NCBI GenBank assembly: GCA_001632435.1
Contig: KV423963.1
Location: forward strand, 8,592 to 72,591
Length of the DNA stretch: 64,000 nucleotides
Direction: 5' to 3'
Origin: Calocera cornea HHB12733
Lineage: Eukaryota; Basidiomycota; Dacrymycetes; Dacrymycetales; Dacrymycetaceae
Shown here: positions 8,437 through 21,209 of the stretch, piece by piece
How positions within the stretch are numbered: the stretch's first letter is position 1
How the letters are laid out: the number at the start of each line of letters is the position of its first letter
Made by a program: the position numbers and the translations under genes
Notes under the pieces: generated by a model
Databases searched by the model: none
What the model was told of the DNA's origin: nothing
The model's input: only the letters and a program-made list of their open reading frames with translations

Positions 8437-10962
8437 TTATAGCCTCGCCTTCGATGAGGGCGACGCCGCCAGCACGGGCGTCCCGAGCGCGTACAGGCCA
8501 TCGATCTCCTTCTTATATCGCGCATACGCGTCCTTCCGCTTCAGCTTGAGCGTGCTCGTCAGCAGGCCGTTCTCGATCGTGAACGGCTCCATGGAGATGT
8601 GTATCCGCTTGACTATCTCGAACCTTTGCGCGAGCGCGTCAGCTCCAATCCGTTTGGGGAAGGAGAAAATCCGACGCACCCCTTCAACCCCTCCTTCTGT
8701 GCCGTCTGGATCATAAGCGCCAGCACGGCCTCGATGACGCTCGGGTCCTTTGCGGCCGCATCGAGGGCATCCGCGTCCTTCTCATCGACCGCCTTGCCCG
8801 TTATCCGGCTGGCGAACGGCGCAAACTGCACCGGATCAGGCACGACGACCGCAACGACATAATCCTGCGTCCCCTCGCCGTACACGAAGATCTGGGCGAG
8901 GAGGGCAATGGTCGAGTAGGCCGACTCGACCTTCTCGAGCGCGACGTACTCGCCTTGGGACAGCTTCATGATGTTCTTGACGCGGTCGATGATGACCAGC
9001 CGGCCCGTCTCGTCCATGAGGGCCACGTCGCCCGTGTGCAACCACCCCTCGTCGTCGATCGTCTCCCGCGTGATCTTCTCGTCTGCAACCACGACTGGGT
9101 CAGCCCCGGCCCAGCCCGCTCTTGAGCAAGGACCACAACGCACCCTTGTAATACCGCGAGAAGCAGTTGTCGCCCCTCATGCAGACCTCGCCTCGCGGAC
9201 ACGGCTTATCAGTGCTGAAGTACTTCATCGCGGGCACATCGACGAGCTTGACCTCATTGGCTGGCGAGGGTGGCCCGACCGGCCCGCCAGGGAGCGGATC
9301 ACTCGTGTACACATGCGACCCCGACGCGCAGTTCTCCGTCATCCCGTATCCCTGCATCACCTCGCAGCAGAAGACGACCTTGAACCAGTCGAGCACCTCG
9401 CCGGAGATGGGCGCCGCGCCCGAGGCCATCACCTGTATCCTGCCGCCAAGCAGCTGGCGGACCTTGTTGAACACGAGGCGGTCCCACACGGCGTGCGTGA
9501 CCGCGCCCGTGGTGTGCAGGTTGTGCAGCTTGGTGGAGAGAGCGTGTTGGATCATCGCCCCCTTCAAGCCCCCGACGTTGAACAGAGGGTTCACGGCGTT
9601 GTAGATCCGGTTCAGCACGCGGGGGACGGCGATGAAGAAGTGCGGTTGGCAGAGGCGGCATTCCTCCAGCAGGCGCAGTGTGTCGCCAGAGGAATACCCG
9701 ATCGCCATTCCCATCGTTATCGCGATTTGTTCGTGTGTGCGCTACGGCATGTCACAATCAGCCTCAGCACACTTCCCCGGGAACGCAGGGCCAAGAGCAA
9801 GAAGAAGACGCACCCCGTAGATATGCGCCAGGGGCAGGTACGAGAACATGACCTCGTTATTGCTCGCGCGCGAGAAGTTGCCGATGGCGTGCGAGTATAT
9901 GGCCATGACGAGGTTCTTGTGCGAGAGGACGACGCCCTTGGGGTTGCCCGTCGTCCCGGAGGTGTACGAGATGGTCGCTACGTCCGTCGGCTGCGGGTAA
10001 CGCATCGCCCGCGGGCTCTCGCGGCCCAGCTTCTCCACTGCACGTCATAACCACCCGCATACATCAGCCTCCTGCCGCATACACAGCAGAACAAGGACGC
10101 ACACTCGCTCAAGAGCATCACCTTCAGCCCCTTCTCCTTCCCCCACGCCTGGTACATCCCCCACGCGATCGGGTCCAGGTCGTCGATGCTCACGACGACC
10201 TTGAGCGCGGGGCATTGGCCGCCCAGGGCGAGCAGGTCCTTGACGTGGTTCGCGGTCGTGAACGCGAGCTGGATCCCCGCGTGGTTGATGATGTATTCTG
10301 CTCCGCAACACCCCCTCAGCCCCCCGCTCACACCGAAGGGAAACAGGAAGAACACGCACCACACGCATCCTTGCCCAGGGTATCATACAGACTCACGCTC
10401 ACGCGGGAGAACGACAGCAGCGCATAGTCGATCAGCTGCCACTCGGGCCGGTTCACACTCCATATGCCGGCCGTCTCGAGCCCCTCATCATTCCTCCCAA
10501 CTACACCCTGCTCGTACAGGTGCTCGATCCCTGCACCCAAGTCCCGCCGGCGCCGGTCGCCCTCCGCATATGTGAGCCAGGAGTACTCGGTCGCGTACAC
10601 GGGCGGGGTGGTGAGCGTGGCGGGCTTGAGGATGGGCAGGTTGCCCAGGAAGCGGTAGGTGCCGGGGTTGTGGGAAAGCGCGTAGTCCAGGATGCCGGGG
10701 ATGGTCTTGTAGGGCGTGAGGGGGGAGTCGATCGTCGCGAGCTCTGGGTGCGCGGCGTTGCGGTAGTGCCCTGGGAAGGGTCGACATCAGCATCAGTACA
10801 CCGGATGGGGTGGGCGGTGCATGGGAAGGATTGGGATGGGATGGGATGAGACGCACCTGTCTGGCCCGGCCGCCTCGTCCCTGGCACCTCGAACGACTGC
10901 TTGGAGAAGTCGACTGGCTTGGGCCAGGGGAACATGATGTCCTTCTCATCTGTGGTCAACAT
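8437..10962 (-). CDS. Long-chain fatty acid-CoA ligase, copy 2 (probably peroxisomal)
   Basis: Exons: 10962-10857, 10770-10360, 10297-10103, 10037-9814, 9741-9144, 9082-8680, 8623-8437, giving 707 residues. The P-loop [11 protein letters not shown] is at about residues 262-272, followed by [26 protein letters not shown] and the [18 protein letters not shown] signature, so the enzyme looks intact. The C-terminus is KARL; ARL is an established type-1 peroxisomal targeting tripeptide, suggesting that this copy feeds peroxisomal beta-oxidation. Most intron positions match copy 1, showing tandem duplication from an intron-rich ancestor. All six introns begin GTGCGT. The start ATG at 10962 sits in a good AAAG context and aligns with the copy-1 N-terminus. 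Confidence 0.94.
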
Positions 10963-13900
10963 CTTTGCTCGCTTTCTCTGTGCACTTGGGGGAGGAGGAT
11001 ATGTTGCTTATTCGGACAAGCAGGGATCGCGGTGGGTCGGATTAGAAGAAGAGGGAGGGGAGAAAGGAGGGGAGGAGGGCGGAGGGGCAGGGGAGGACAA
11101 GGACAGGACAGGACAGGAGCGGAGGGATGAGCGTGCGTGTGGGGTCGGTCAATACCCGGGGCTCTGTCGTCGGCGGCTCGTGCGGGGGGCTGCAAGACAC
11201 CCGCGGCCTCAAAGCAAAAGGTTTGCTGACGTCGATCGTTGGCCGGGGGCGCCACACTCGTGCTGGGTGAGTAGCCGGCTGGGTGGGGGGCCGCGCTGGA
11301 TGCTGAGCAGACGCGGGTGCGGTCAGGGGACGACAGCGTCCGGCTAACACGTCTGCGGCCGGCCACGGCACCACGAGTACTTGAGCGGCACAGACGTTCC
11401 CGAGTCGTCGCCCAGGGCAAACGCAGAGGCAGACCTGACAGCCCAGCGGCCCACGGATCCACGGACGAGCCTCCGCGCCCCGGAGAGTGGCGGCGTGGCG
11501 TGCGCATGAAATCCCGCGCCGGGAAGGGTCTCCCTCCCTCCGGCTATTGACTCCCACCTCGAAGGGGCACGTGAGCAGGGCCGTGGGAAGGCGGGATCGA
11601 ATCGGTTTGGAGGCGGCGAGGGCTGCCATTGGTGGGCAAGGGCGCGCAGGCACCACTGTATTGGCCGTCGCGGTGGATGCCCCCCCTGTGAGTCAACTTC
11701 CCATCTTGCCTGGAACTGTCCAGCAATACTCTTTTGCCCTTGACAATGATTACAACGCACGATTCACTTGCATCACTCATGCCTCCCTCGCTCTGGTTCA
11801 TGACGACTACGGCGATGCAGCTTCGCGCCATCAACGACGAGCGCTGGGGAATTCACTTGTGTGACTCAGGGACGATACGTGGCTTATTCCTCACCACATC
11901 AGCCCGGGGTCGCCATACATTATTTCCAGCGATCATGCTGCTCCGCTGGATAAGACAGCGCCTCTGTTCATCGCTGTGCTGCAACATCCGGTGAGCCATC
12001 CTGTATATGAGTACTTTGGCGATCCAGAGGCGGACTCGACCGTTCCTCAGTACAGCAGGAGCAGGGTACCTCAATGAGTCTGCGCTGGATCGGCGCATAC
12101 GGGGCGACGTACTGTACAGTGGAAACGGCATAAAGCAAAGGACTGACACTTGGCGGTACGGGCACCTCCGGATGACCGCCTCCTGAGCGGACGAGGGAAG
12201 GATGCGCGCCTCTGCTGAACGTCGCCGTCCTCCGTGTGCGCCTCCGTCCCGCCTGGCCACACAACATACAGCCCAAACCAAGCAAACCACCATTATTACA
12301 AATCTAACAATATTGGCCAGAGCATCCTTCCAAGACTCTACCGGCCAGCCTGCTTCGCCTAGCCAATCCCACCACACACGTGACCCTTCCGCTGGTTCAC
12401 CAACCCGTGATCGAGCACAAAATTTCCAATCCTTCCTCGCTGTCATCAACCGCAGCCTATCAAGCCGTAACCAGCTGCGGCAAGCCAAACCGAGCCAATA
12501 TTAATCACTCCATATACGTAATACGTAAGCGCCGCTCTGGCCTTCCTGAGCCGAGCCGGGCCATCCACCCTTCTTCGCTCTTCCCGCTCGCCGCTCTTCT
12601 GCCAGATTCGTCCCCAAAAATGAACAGCACCGCTTTCCCGCTCCGTCCTCCCACATACAGCCACATGACGGGCCAATGCCCCCCGAACCATTTGCGCACC
12701 AAGCTCCGGCGCACGCCGTATCGGGCTGCCTTGAAAGCCCCTGGGTCAGAAGCTGCGAAGTGGAGAATCTCAGAAGCAGGAAGGAGGATGTAGCACGGAG
12801 AGCGACGGGGTATATGAGCTCAAGCCTAAGTTTGTAGGCGGGCGCATGACGACGATCAGATCAGACAGGTGCTAATCTCCAAGGAGGGCCGGAGATGCTG
12901 GGGCGCCGGTTGCGCCATTTGGATGGATGGGACATACAATGGTGTGAGCCGAACGCTGAAGGCTGAAGGCTGAACGCCGAATGCCGAATGCCGAATGCCG
13001 AATTTACGAGCATTGATATTGAGAGACGTAAACGGCTTGTCATCCTTCCTGCTTGCCCGCGGCCAGCCAGAGTACAGCACTGTAGCGTTTCAATGAGCAC
13101 GAGTGCTAGCGTAATGGTTTCATAACGGGCGTGTGCTTCTGCTGCACCAGAAGCGCGCGAAGCCGCTCAACGTGCGCAATGTAAGTGAACGCATCATGAT
13201 CCTCCGAACACTCGCCTAGAGGCTGGAGCAGCTCAAACGCCGGTCGGTGCATCAGCAGACGGCGAACGCGGGCGAACCAGCCTACCAGGCCCCTGGCGCA
13301 GGAAGCGCGTCGTTGCGAGCCTGAGCAGGGAACCCCTCGCCCGGAGCATGCGCCAAAGAACGGAAGATTGGGGAAGCCAGGGAAGCAGGAGAAGGGGGAG
13401 GGGAGAAGGCACAGGCACGCCACACGCGGCGCGCGCGGTGGTGGTGCGCCGTTTGTGCGCCCCGGGCAACTTCTCCGTGTTATAATAAATAAGGACGAGC
13501 GCGCTGCTGCAGAGGCGTTCGGGGGAGCGCTGATCCTCCACTTCGTTCTCTTCTTCGCAGCGAGCAAGCGAGTGAGTGAGCATGCGTCTGCGTGGAGGGT
13601 GCCGGCTGGCGCTCGAGCGAGGTGGGGAAGTGCCGCGGGGGCGTGGGACGGGCGTGCAGCGCGAGCACTGAGGGGTGGGAATAGCACGGGCGAACTCGCA
13701 CGCCCTCTCTCCAGGGCGACTGTCGCGTTCCCACAGCGCTCCCAGCTTTCCCAGCAAAGCGCGAGGGCGCGAGGGCGCGAGGAGATTACAGCCATTGTCC
13801 ACGCCCGGCGGCCCGACGCTGCATAAGGCAGCCCTTGCCCAGCATCCCGGACGGCGCATGCGATTTTCCGATCCGACCTGCGCAGAGCTGCTCCGGCTTG

Positions 13901-15518
13901 CGCCGATTGGACTTGGAGGGGGCGATCGGGCGCGGTCGATCGGGGGTAATTGCTACAACACATTGCTGCATATGTGGATGTTGCTGGCTGGGTTGGGGGA
14001 GGTAGATGAGCGCGGTGACAGGGTAGGTAGGTAGGATCGGCCGGCTCCGAGTTCGTGCCCTCCGGCGAGCGCCGATCTGCCCGGGCGAATCGCGCTTCTG
14101 CTCCTATCAGCGCAGGTGGTGTAATACGCCGCCGGGCAACGGCGCGCGCTGAGGCTCCAATATCCGCTTTTCCGCCCCACTGCGCGAGGCAATGAACATA
14201 TTCTGCATTCGGCGCACTTCGCGTTCTGAGGTGCTGTTGCTGGGCGCGCAAAGCGAGGAGCGCCGGGAGAGGGGGATCGAGCAAGCCCGAGCAAGCGGGA
14301 CCGGCGGACCAACGCGGCTGCACCCTGCATTTCAATGGGCCGTCACCATGCGCCGCGCCGAGACACCGGGCACCCGTGACGCCTGCCTCGTCTGCTTCGT
14401 GCTTCGCGCGTCGACTTGCGCCAGCGAGCCCGCGGCGCTTGTCCTGGCATGGCATGGCAGGGGAGGGAAGCAGGGCGAATCAGCGCGTTGGGAGCTAAAA
14501 TTTGACGGTTTGGTGAGCACGGGCGTGATGAGATCCCGATGCATCAGCGGTACAGCCTGAGTGACGCTCGGATGTGTTTGTACTCCCCCCATGTGGTCAG
14601 GAGCACCCCCAATTGCTACGTAGCGAAGCATGCACAAGTCACATCTGTTTTGCTCCTTATTGCGGACTGTGGGATAACATGATTTTAATCATTACCCATT
14701 AGGTATGAGAATGTAAAGGACTATAATTGATCTCTGTCGAGACGGCGCATGTTACCATGAATGCGTTCAATGGACCCTGAGAGGACAAATACACTGGGGG
14801 CCATATGGCTGGCTGTGCGGCGAAAGATAGGGCGGGGGGCAATTTGTTCGTGAATGGCTGTAGGCGCGTGTGTGTTTCAGTTGCTGAATGCCTGATGCAC
14901 TCAACGTACCGAGACAAGCCCGACCGAACGAGGAGGATCGCCTCGCAGGTTGCTCAAGTGTACGTCTCTGGCGGCCCAGAACCTCTTCCGAGCGCGCGGC
15001 GGCCTGGCAAGGCCCGCTTCTTCTCGCGACTTCCCCCTTCATCACCCGCCGTCATCAGGCCATCACACAGAGCGCGAATCCCTCTGGCCAAGCAGGCGAT
15101 CCGGGAAGTCGGTGGTGTGCACAGTCATTCTGGGCTCGCTGTGGCTTCTGCTGCCCGGGCCCGTCTTCCTGCCCGTGTCCCGCTCGGTCGGCGCCTGAAT
15201 GGGCCACAAGGGGCGGCCCTCTGTCGTCCCGATCACCGCTGCTCTGGCGCATCCTCAGCGACCCGTGTCTCACCCCCTCCATCCCGTGCTGCGATCGGGC
15301 CATCCCCACCTCTGGACGCGCAGAGGCCATATAAGACATGACTCTGGCGGGTGCGGCCGGCGGCTCTGCCTCTGTACTGACTGCGTTCTCCTTCTCTCAC
15401 GCCCCACCCACGCCCCGACAACATTACAGCTATACTATACTCCTCCACCCTCCACTCACGACACATCCCACCCCACCCCATCCCAGCCCCACCACACAAC
15501 AAGCACAAACAGCCAACG
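10963..15518. other. Long GC-rich region without a supported gene
   Basis: Several long open frames occur here, notably 449 codons at 13106-14455 minus. Their composition (Arg, Ala, Ser, Pro throughout) is what random GC-rich DNA gives, and no domain or splice pattern was recognised. A heptamer repeat lies at 12955-13003. A TATA-like TATAAGA at 15330-15336 may belong to the gene at 15519. Non-coding transcripts cannot be excluded. Confidence 0.5.
12955..13003. repeat. Diverged heptanucleotide tandem repeat (GCTGAAG / GCCGAAT)
   Basis: Three GCTGAAG-like units are followed by four perfect GCCGAAT units, seven in total. The step from one unit type to the other suggests successive slippage events. 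Confidence 0.9.
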
Positions 15519-16201
15519 ATGTACCCAGGCCGCTCCCCGCTCCCGCCCTACTTCACCTTCCTCCAGGCCCGCCTCCAGACGGTGCGCGACGACTGGACAG
15601 CAAAGACCACTCCAGGTACGCCTGCTTCCCACCCACCATCCGCCCAGCTGACAGAGCACGCCGCCCCAGGCTCCCCCTTCCTCTCCTCCCTCACAGTCCT
15701 CGCCAACGCCCTCCGCGCCGCCTCCCTCCTCCTCGCACTCTTCCTCCTCTCCGGCGCCCTCGGACCCGCCCCAGCCCCGGGGGTGCTCCCCCTCCTGCGC
15801 AGCCTCGCCTTCCTCCAGCTGCTAGCCGCCGCCTCTCACGCAGTGCTGAGTGAGTCGCGCTTCTGCCCCGCTCCCCGTCCTGCACGCTAACGAGCCCCAA
15901 GGCCGTTGGCTGCACCACAAGACGCACGCGCGCACCGGCCTCTCCCTAGCCGTGCTCCTCGCCTACGGAGCAGTCGCCCTCCTGGTACAGCAAGCGGTGC
16001 TCCTTGCCTGCCCGGGCGAGCCGCGCATACAGCTGCTGATTGAAGTTGTGCGGATGCAAGGATGGCATATCGCGCTGGACGTCGCGTGCGTCGGCCCCAC
16101 TCCCCTCCTATATGCGCGCATGCTAACGTACTGAGAGCAGCGACATCTCCCCGCCCAAAGAGGTCTGCGCGCCCCGACCCTCCCTGCTCGTCTCCTTCTG
16201 A
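15519..16201 (+). CDS. Small multi-pass membrane protein, unknown function
   Basis: Exons 15519-15615, 15670-15849, 15902-16085 and 16141-16201 give 173 residues. All three introns are 52-55 nt with GTACGC, GTGAGT and GTGCGT donors and clear branch points such as GCTAAC. The N-terminus is short and hydrophilic. About three hydrophobic segments follow: around residues 36-60, around 62-80 and after the Arg-rich RWLHHKTHART loop. The tail PPKEVCAPRPSLLVSF is polar. The start ATG is in an AACG context. No family is recognised; it could be a small organelle or ER membrane protein. That four exons assemble into one clean frame supports a real gene. Confidence 0.65.
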
Positions 16202-18632
16202 GCTACCCCGCCCGCTATGCTATCACGCCGTGTTCATGTCCTTATGCGCCCCGACCCTGTCCATGATCCCTATCTCCTGCAACCGACAATCGACACCTCC
16301 CTCTCCGTAGCCACTCTACCCTCTCCGCTTCTCTCCTGCCCTCAACCGCTCCCGCCATACTACGCGTACCGTACCATACACACGCCCCCGTCTCGCTCTT
16401 CCTCCTTCCGACGAACACTACCCTAGCGTATAGTATAACCGTGGCCTCCGGCTTCCCTGACTTCCTTTCCGAGTAGTATGAGAGAACGAGAATGAGAAAA
16501 ACCTGTTCAGTGTACATACCCGCTGTGGCGTGCTGATTGGCCGTTGGCAGCGGAAAATTCGGATCTCACAAGGAAGGGAAGTAGGGTCGGTGCTCCGGGC
16601 GAACGGTATTCGGCCGCGGCGGGAGGCGTAGATGTTGATGAACGCGTGCCGGGCACGCTTTGGGGGCTCTTCACTCCTGCCTTCGCTGTGCCCAGCGCAT
16701 ATCAGCCAATCGATCATCAGCAGCTGCTTCATATCGGGTTCGCCTTTTCTCTTTGGAGAAGAAGGGAAGAGACGCGCGGTACTCGGACGTAATGCGAGCA
16801 CCCAGGAGGCACCGGGTGAGAAGCACTAGCCTGCTGGGATATGGCGCTTAGGACTCGCGGAGCCGGTGGTCTAATCGCGGACGATCCGTCAGCATCTGGC
16901 GTATATCGGTCTGCACATGCGCAAATGGTTAATGACCAGCTTTATTCGGACGCTTGGGACGCGCCGGGACGCTGGGAAGCGCGCGTCCTGGGCACCGCCG
17001 GGCACGCTTGTGACTCGCGGGGCGGCGGACCCGTCACCCGACCCGTTTAGTCCTCAGGCGTCCATCCATCCGTCAGCATCTGTGCTATATCAGTCTGCGG
17101 GCAGTTTAGGATGGCGCAGACTGTGAAAATGGACCGCTGGAGCGCTTGATGCGTATAGATTGGCTGGGGATTAGGCCGGAGGACAGGAACCGGAGGACAG
17201 GACAATGTAGGCACTTGTGTGCCATGCTGGTCTATCACAGGCGCAGCAGAAACACGCGCTGGCGTCTTGCGTTCAACTGCCAGCCGGGATGACGGGCGTG
17301 GTTATATCTCCTTGATTGCACGATATGAGCAAGACGCCAGCGGCCGGATCACCTGTCCTGGCGTGTAGGCTTGTCGCACCCGGTGTTTTGCCCTCTTGAC
17401 TCTTATCCACGAACTGGCAGCCGGGTACGCGCCTCATGTTCCGTTTAACTTCACGCTCAGTGCTATGCACACATGAGAACAACCTTCCGTGCAGGTTGTA
17501 CAATTGCCGCTCTTGCATCAGGTCAGACATTTGTTTTTCCTGAAAGGTAGTGGTCGGCCCAGTCATTGAATGAGTTGCTCTATACGGTAACTTGGCTGGA
17601 TTAACACTGTATAGCTATGGGCGGCCCGCGGACCATACACAATAATTATTAAGGATAGAGCTCGCGATGATCACACTCCGCCGTGCGTTCGAGCGGAGCA
17701 GTGTGCCTTTTTAGCCTTTTAACGTAACAACCTGGCAAGCAGCCGATCAGGTGGTCTCCCGTTCCGGCCGAATTGTACCCGCCCGGGCTGGCCCTTTGTA
17801 TCATGTCTCGAGATCCGGGTTCATTCTTTGCTGTCCGTGATCATTCCGTTGCCGACTCCAAAGCGTACAGATTGTTGTGCAACCGTAGGAGGTGGAAGGC
17901 ACGATTGGCTCGGCATTGCGCTGGATACTATGTACTGTATATACAATATCCAGCGGTATGTAACGACCTTCGACTCGATGACGGAATAGCACATTTGTGC
18001 GGAAGACAAGTCAAAAAGGTCCATGGTCGTGCATAGCGGGACTTGCTTGGTCCCCTAGCGGCTGCCTAACCAGCGCCTCAGCCGCGTAAAGCCGATTTCT
18101 TCGCCCCTTCGAAGTCCGCCGAGGTTCTTTCCCACCTGCGCCTTTCTTCAAGCCCGCAGTTTGGGACCAAGCCTTGAGCTGCCTAAGTTGCTCCAGCAGC
18201 AGCAGCGCGGGGGCATCGATGGGGGCGATTAAGCCTTCGGGGTGGAGCGCGTCGAGGTTCTACAAGTTGTCGGTCTCGGGTTCCTCGCTGTTTGGACGCG
18301 GGACGTGGTCCGCCATCTCTTTGATGTCCCGAGCGGAACGGTGCATCTTCGGCTGTCCCACGAGGATCACACCAGTGATAAACTCGCTGTGGCAGTTGTA
18401 TCTCCACCGTGTCGGTGTTGACTTCGCCTATGGCTATGTTCACAGGCCCTTCCAACGGGAGTGCGCACCGTGGAAGAGGTACTGGCTAAAGGTTCCCGCC
18501 ATCAAGTTAACTTACTGGCGACTATTTTTCGTTGAAAACTATAAATTTTAACGCTAGTCCAGCTGCATTACATTAGAAACCCATTTTCTGACGATGTCGA
18601 TCCCGATGATCATCGTACTGCTACAGTGCTTC
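16202..18632. other. Intergenic region with a possible decayed coding stretch
   Basis: No intact gene is supported. On the minus strand around 18430-18060, a frame reading ITGVILVGQPKMHRS then, after one stop, LDALHPEGLIAPIDAP and ALLLLEQLRQLKAW looks protein-like. It could be an eroded gene or an exon chain with an unseen intron. The rest shows nothing recognisable. Confidence 0.45.
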
Positions 18633-19181
18633 TCAATGCCCGGGTCGTCCCTCCATCGAAGGAGCCGGCTGTCCAGGTTGATACGGCTGGTTACTGAGGC
18701 CGCTGCGGATCCGGGGCTCCAGATCCACTCTGGGGAGAATGTATCCGTAGTAGCCCCCGTAGTCTTGCAGATGCTGGATGGCCAACCAACACCATTCTTC
18801 AGTGTAGCGCATTTGGGAGGGGTCGGCGCAATTCCTGAGACGGGATTCCAGGAAGAACGTGAAGTAGTCGTTGACTTCGGTAAGGAGGAGACGGACGACC
18901 GGTACTGCATTGGGCCTTTCTGACAGGAACTCCCATCGAGGTCTAGCAACAATGCCATAGGCGGTGCCACGACCACTCGAGTCCTCCTGCGGAGTGCAAA
19001 TTAGGAGCTTCCAGATTGGGTTGCTGACGTTGTTGTACACGGCCAGGTAGAGCCGGTTCTTCGGACCCTGCCCATCGAGTGGACCTAGTCCCCGGAACAC
19101 CGTTCTTTGATAATTACGTCGGTCGTTAGGTGTCATGCTGTGCAGTGCCGCAGGTGTCAAATCAGGCGTCGGCTGGGACAT
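18633..19181 (-). CDS. Small uncharacterised fungal protein (resembles DUF6914-type)
   Basis: Single open frame of 182 residues from the ATG at 19181. Motif order RLYLAVYNN, IWKLLICTP, RPRWEFLSE, VPVVRLLLTEVNDY, WCWLAIQHLQDYGGY resembles a widespread family of small fungal proteins with a LYLALY start, a central WxF, a hydrophobic leucine/valine helix and a C-terminal Trp-rich helix. I link it tentatively to DUF6914, recalled from memory. No catalytic residues are known for the family. An upstream in-frame ATG at 19223 is possible, but the MSQPTPDL start looks more natural. No introns are needed. The C-terminal tail is Pro/Gln-rich and probably disordered. Confidence 0.55.
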   Translation of the reverse strand: MSQPTPDLTPAALHSMTPNDRRNYQRTVFRGLGPLDGQGPKNRLYLAVYNNVSNPIWKLLICTPQEDSSGRGTAYGIVARPRWEFLSERPNAVPVVRLLLTEVNDYFTFFLESRLRNCADPSQMRYTEEWCWLAIQHLQDYGGYYGYILPRVDLEPRIRSGLSNQPYQPGQPAPSMEGRPGH

Positions 19182-20166
19182 TATAACGGCTAAAGAATGG
19201 TCAGCCTCCCGAGCCGGTGGCAAACTTCTTGGCTCACTTGAGAGATGATAAGCGAGGCTCCGTTGGCTTTGGAGTGGCAGCCCATCGCAAGAGGGCTATT
19301 TTATAGGGAGATGGCTCTCTCAGCATGATCGCCACCCCATAGTCACTTCACTATAGTGCGTTGCGTTTGGTCGGCCTTTCTCCGGGCGCAAGAACACAGA
19401 GTGAGGCAGACAGCACCACAGTGGGGCGCATGACGGCTGGAGATGGGCGCCAGGATCGATCCACTCAGGCCTCGAGCGGTGTTCAAAGGTTTGAGCGGAT
19501 CATGGTCTGATTCCACGACTCCGAGGGCCACATGCCACATTGTGTGGTGGAGGCGCAATTGAAAAGCTGCTGACGGGGCTGTGGGCTTATCTCCCCTATG
19601 CCGCCAAAAACTTACGCCCGCAAGCACGGGGACAGAGTGCGGAAATCGCCATCACTAACGTTTTTGGAGTGAGGCAGTGAAGCACGATATTGCAACCCAG
19701 TTTTCATGGTCTCGACTATTCGGGGATTTAAAAGCACTACGCTGAGAACTGACGTCGACAGGTGCGGAGGGTGAGATATGCAAGCAGGTTGATGCGCTGA
19801 GCTGGAACAAAGGTTTGGAGGGCGTTTTCCGTGCGGTTATCACTCCGCTGCCCGTCTGCAGGAAGTCGGCCTGCTTAACACCTCCGGCATTGTCCAGATC
19901 CAGGGGCGTTACAGAGGGTCTTATCAAAAACCTTGCCACAACGGCAAAGCAGAGAAGCGAACCAAATGAGGGACCCGTCACGGTCCGACAGCGTGGCCCT
20001 CGTGCCTCGGGGCGGAGTTTCAGAACCGCCACCGCATCGGCATCTAGGTGGATAGGTTACCGATCTAACACCGCACTCGTGACGACTGCGACTCGGTTGT
20101 ATGCAAGCTACAATGCGGCATATGCCGAAGATAAACATGGCGGCTCAATGCATCAAACGCCCAAGG

Positions 20167-20201
20167 AATAGAAGCATGGTCTAGTAGACCATGCTTCTAT
20201 T
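20167..20201. repeat. Perfect 35-bp palindrome (17-bp arms, 1-bp centre)
   Basis: AATAGAAGCATGGTCTA is followed by G and then its exact reverse complement. Two further G-T pairs extend the stem in RNA. Such a palindrome can form a cruciform or, if transcribed, a short hairpin; no terminator or gene end is adjacent. Confidence 0.95.
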
Positions 20202-21153
20202 TTGGGGGAGTTTGGATGGCCTGAGAAGAATACGGAGCATCAACATCGGCGTTATGAATTCGTACGTCCGCCTCAATGCCGCAACGACACGGCACGACAA
20301 GAGCGAGGGTACCGAAAGCGTGCAGCCAGAACGTTCAGCACGGAGTAAAGGCAAGTTGCATCTTGGAGAGTATCAAGGCCACAGGTGTTAGTGTGCTGCA
20401 TGTAGGTGCGTTATGGCCGCAACTCGGTGGTGTACTCTTACAGGAAGACTGCTGAGGGCATGAGATTGCATCGTCAATCAGCTTTACAGTCCATGCGGCT
20501 ACGGCGCCGGCGATGTCCGCTTTTGAGGTTCATGAAGGGCGCACAAGCAAGCGTACATTCTCGTGACCGAGTTAAGAGCGCCAGATGCGATCGCGCGCCA
20601 ACGATAGGCCAAGCAAGCGGAGAAAGCCGAACCTTACATCTTGACGGGGGCAACGGCTGAATGATGGGCACGTGATTGCACAGCCCTTGAGAGAAGGCAT
20701 ACAAGAACCCTGATAACGCGTGAACGAGCTCAAAATGACTCCCATCACGGCGTTCGCCACGCCCAGAAGCCCCCCAAAACTCGAAACCGCTCCTGACCGG
20801 CAGCAGCTGTCGCAGCGCAGATGTATGTTATACTCTCATGATGGCGTGGTGAACACAAGTACTTTGCGTCTCGAGAGCCATTGGTCCAAGGGCACGGCAG
20901 TAACAGTATCGGCAGCCTCGTCTGGTCCTGTTCGGCACCAACCGTATGTAGTACGTATCCAATTCATTCGAATTACTCTCTGATAGTGAGCCAGGTCCTC
21001 ACCTGCCAATCGCAAGTGTCGTGCCTGACTAGGACGATCTGGATTACGCCAAGCTTACTAGGACCCTAGTCACCTTGACGAACGGCGTTCAAAGGAGTCA
21101 GTATGACTTCCCTTTGGCATTGCTCCCGTTTGGCCCCTACTTGGATCCCCGAA

Positions 21154-21159
21154 TATAAG
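21154..21159 (+). promoter_or_regulatory. TATA-like element of the DUF2828 gene
   Basis: TATAAG lies 56 bp upstream of the ATG at 21210, followed by a pyrimidine-rich stretch expected around a fungal transcription start. Confidence 0.5.
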
Positions 21160-21209
21160 TACTGTGCTGGCCCCACGGCCTCTCTCCATCTGTTCGCAGA
21201 ACCAACATC

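Larger units (their letters stand above)
19182..21209. other. Intergenic region upstream of the DUF2828 gene
   Basis: No gene is supported. It contains the perfect palindrome at 20167-20201 and the TATA-like element at 21154, listed separately. Open frames here are short and overlap on both strands. Confidence 0.55.

Noticed and set aside
8968..10050. 360-codon plus-strand frame
   Set aside because: It is antisense to acyl-CoA synthetase copy 2 and runs across that gene's introns.
11853..12488. 211-codon minus-strand frame with a hydrophobic stretch
   Set aside because: No recognisable domain, no start context, and overlapping competing frames; the hydrophobic patch alone is not enough.
13106..14455. 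449-codon open frame on the minus strand
   Set aside because: Arg/Ala/Ser/Pro-rich text without domains; overlapping long frames on both strands show it is an effect of GC-rich DNA. The TATA-like context and splice signals seen in real neighbours are missing.
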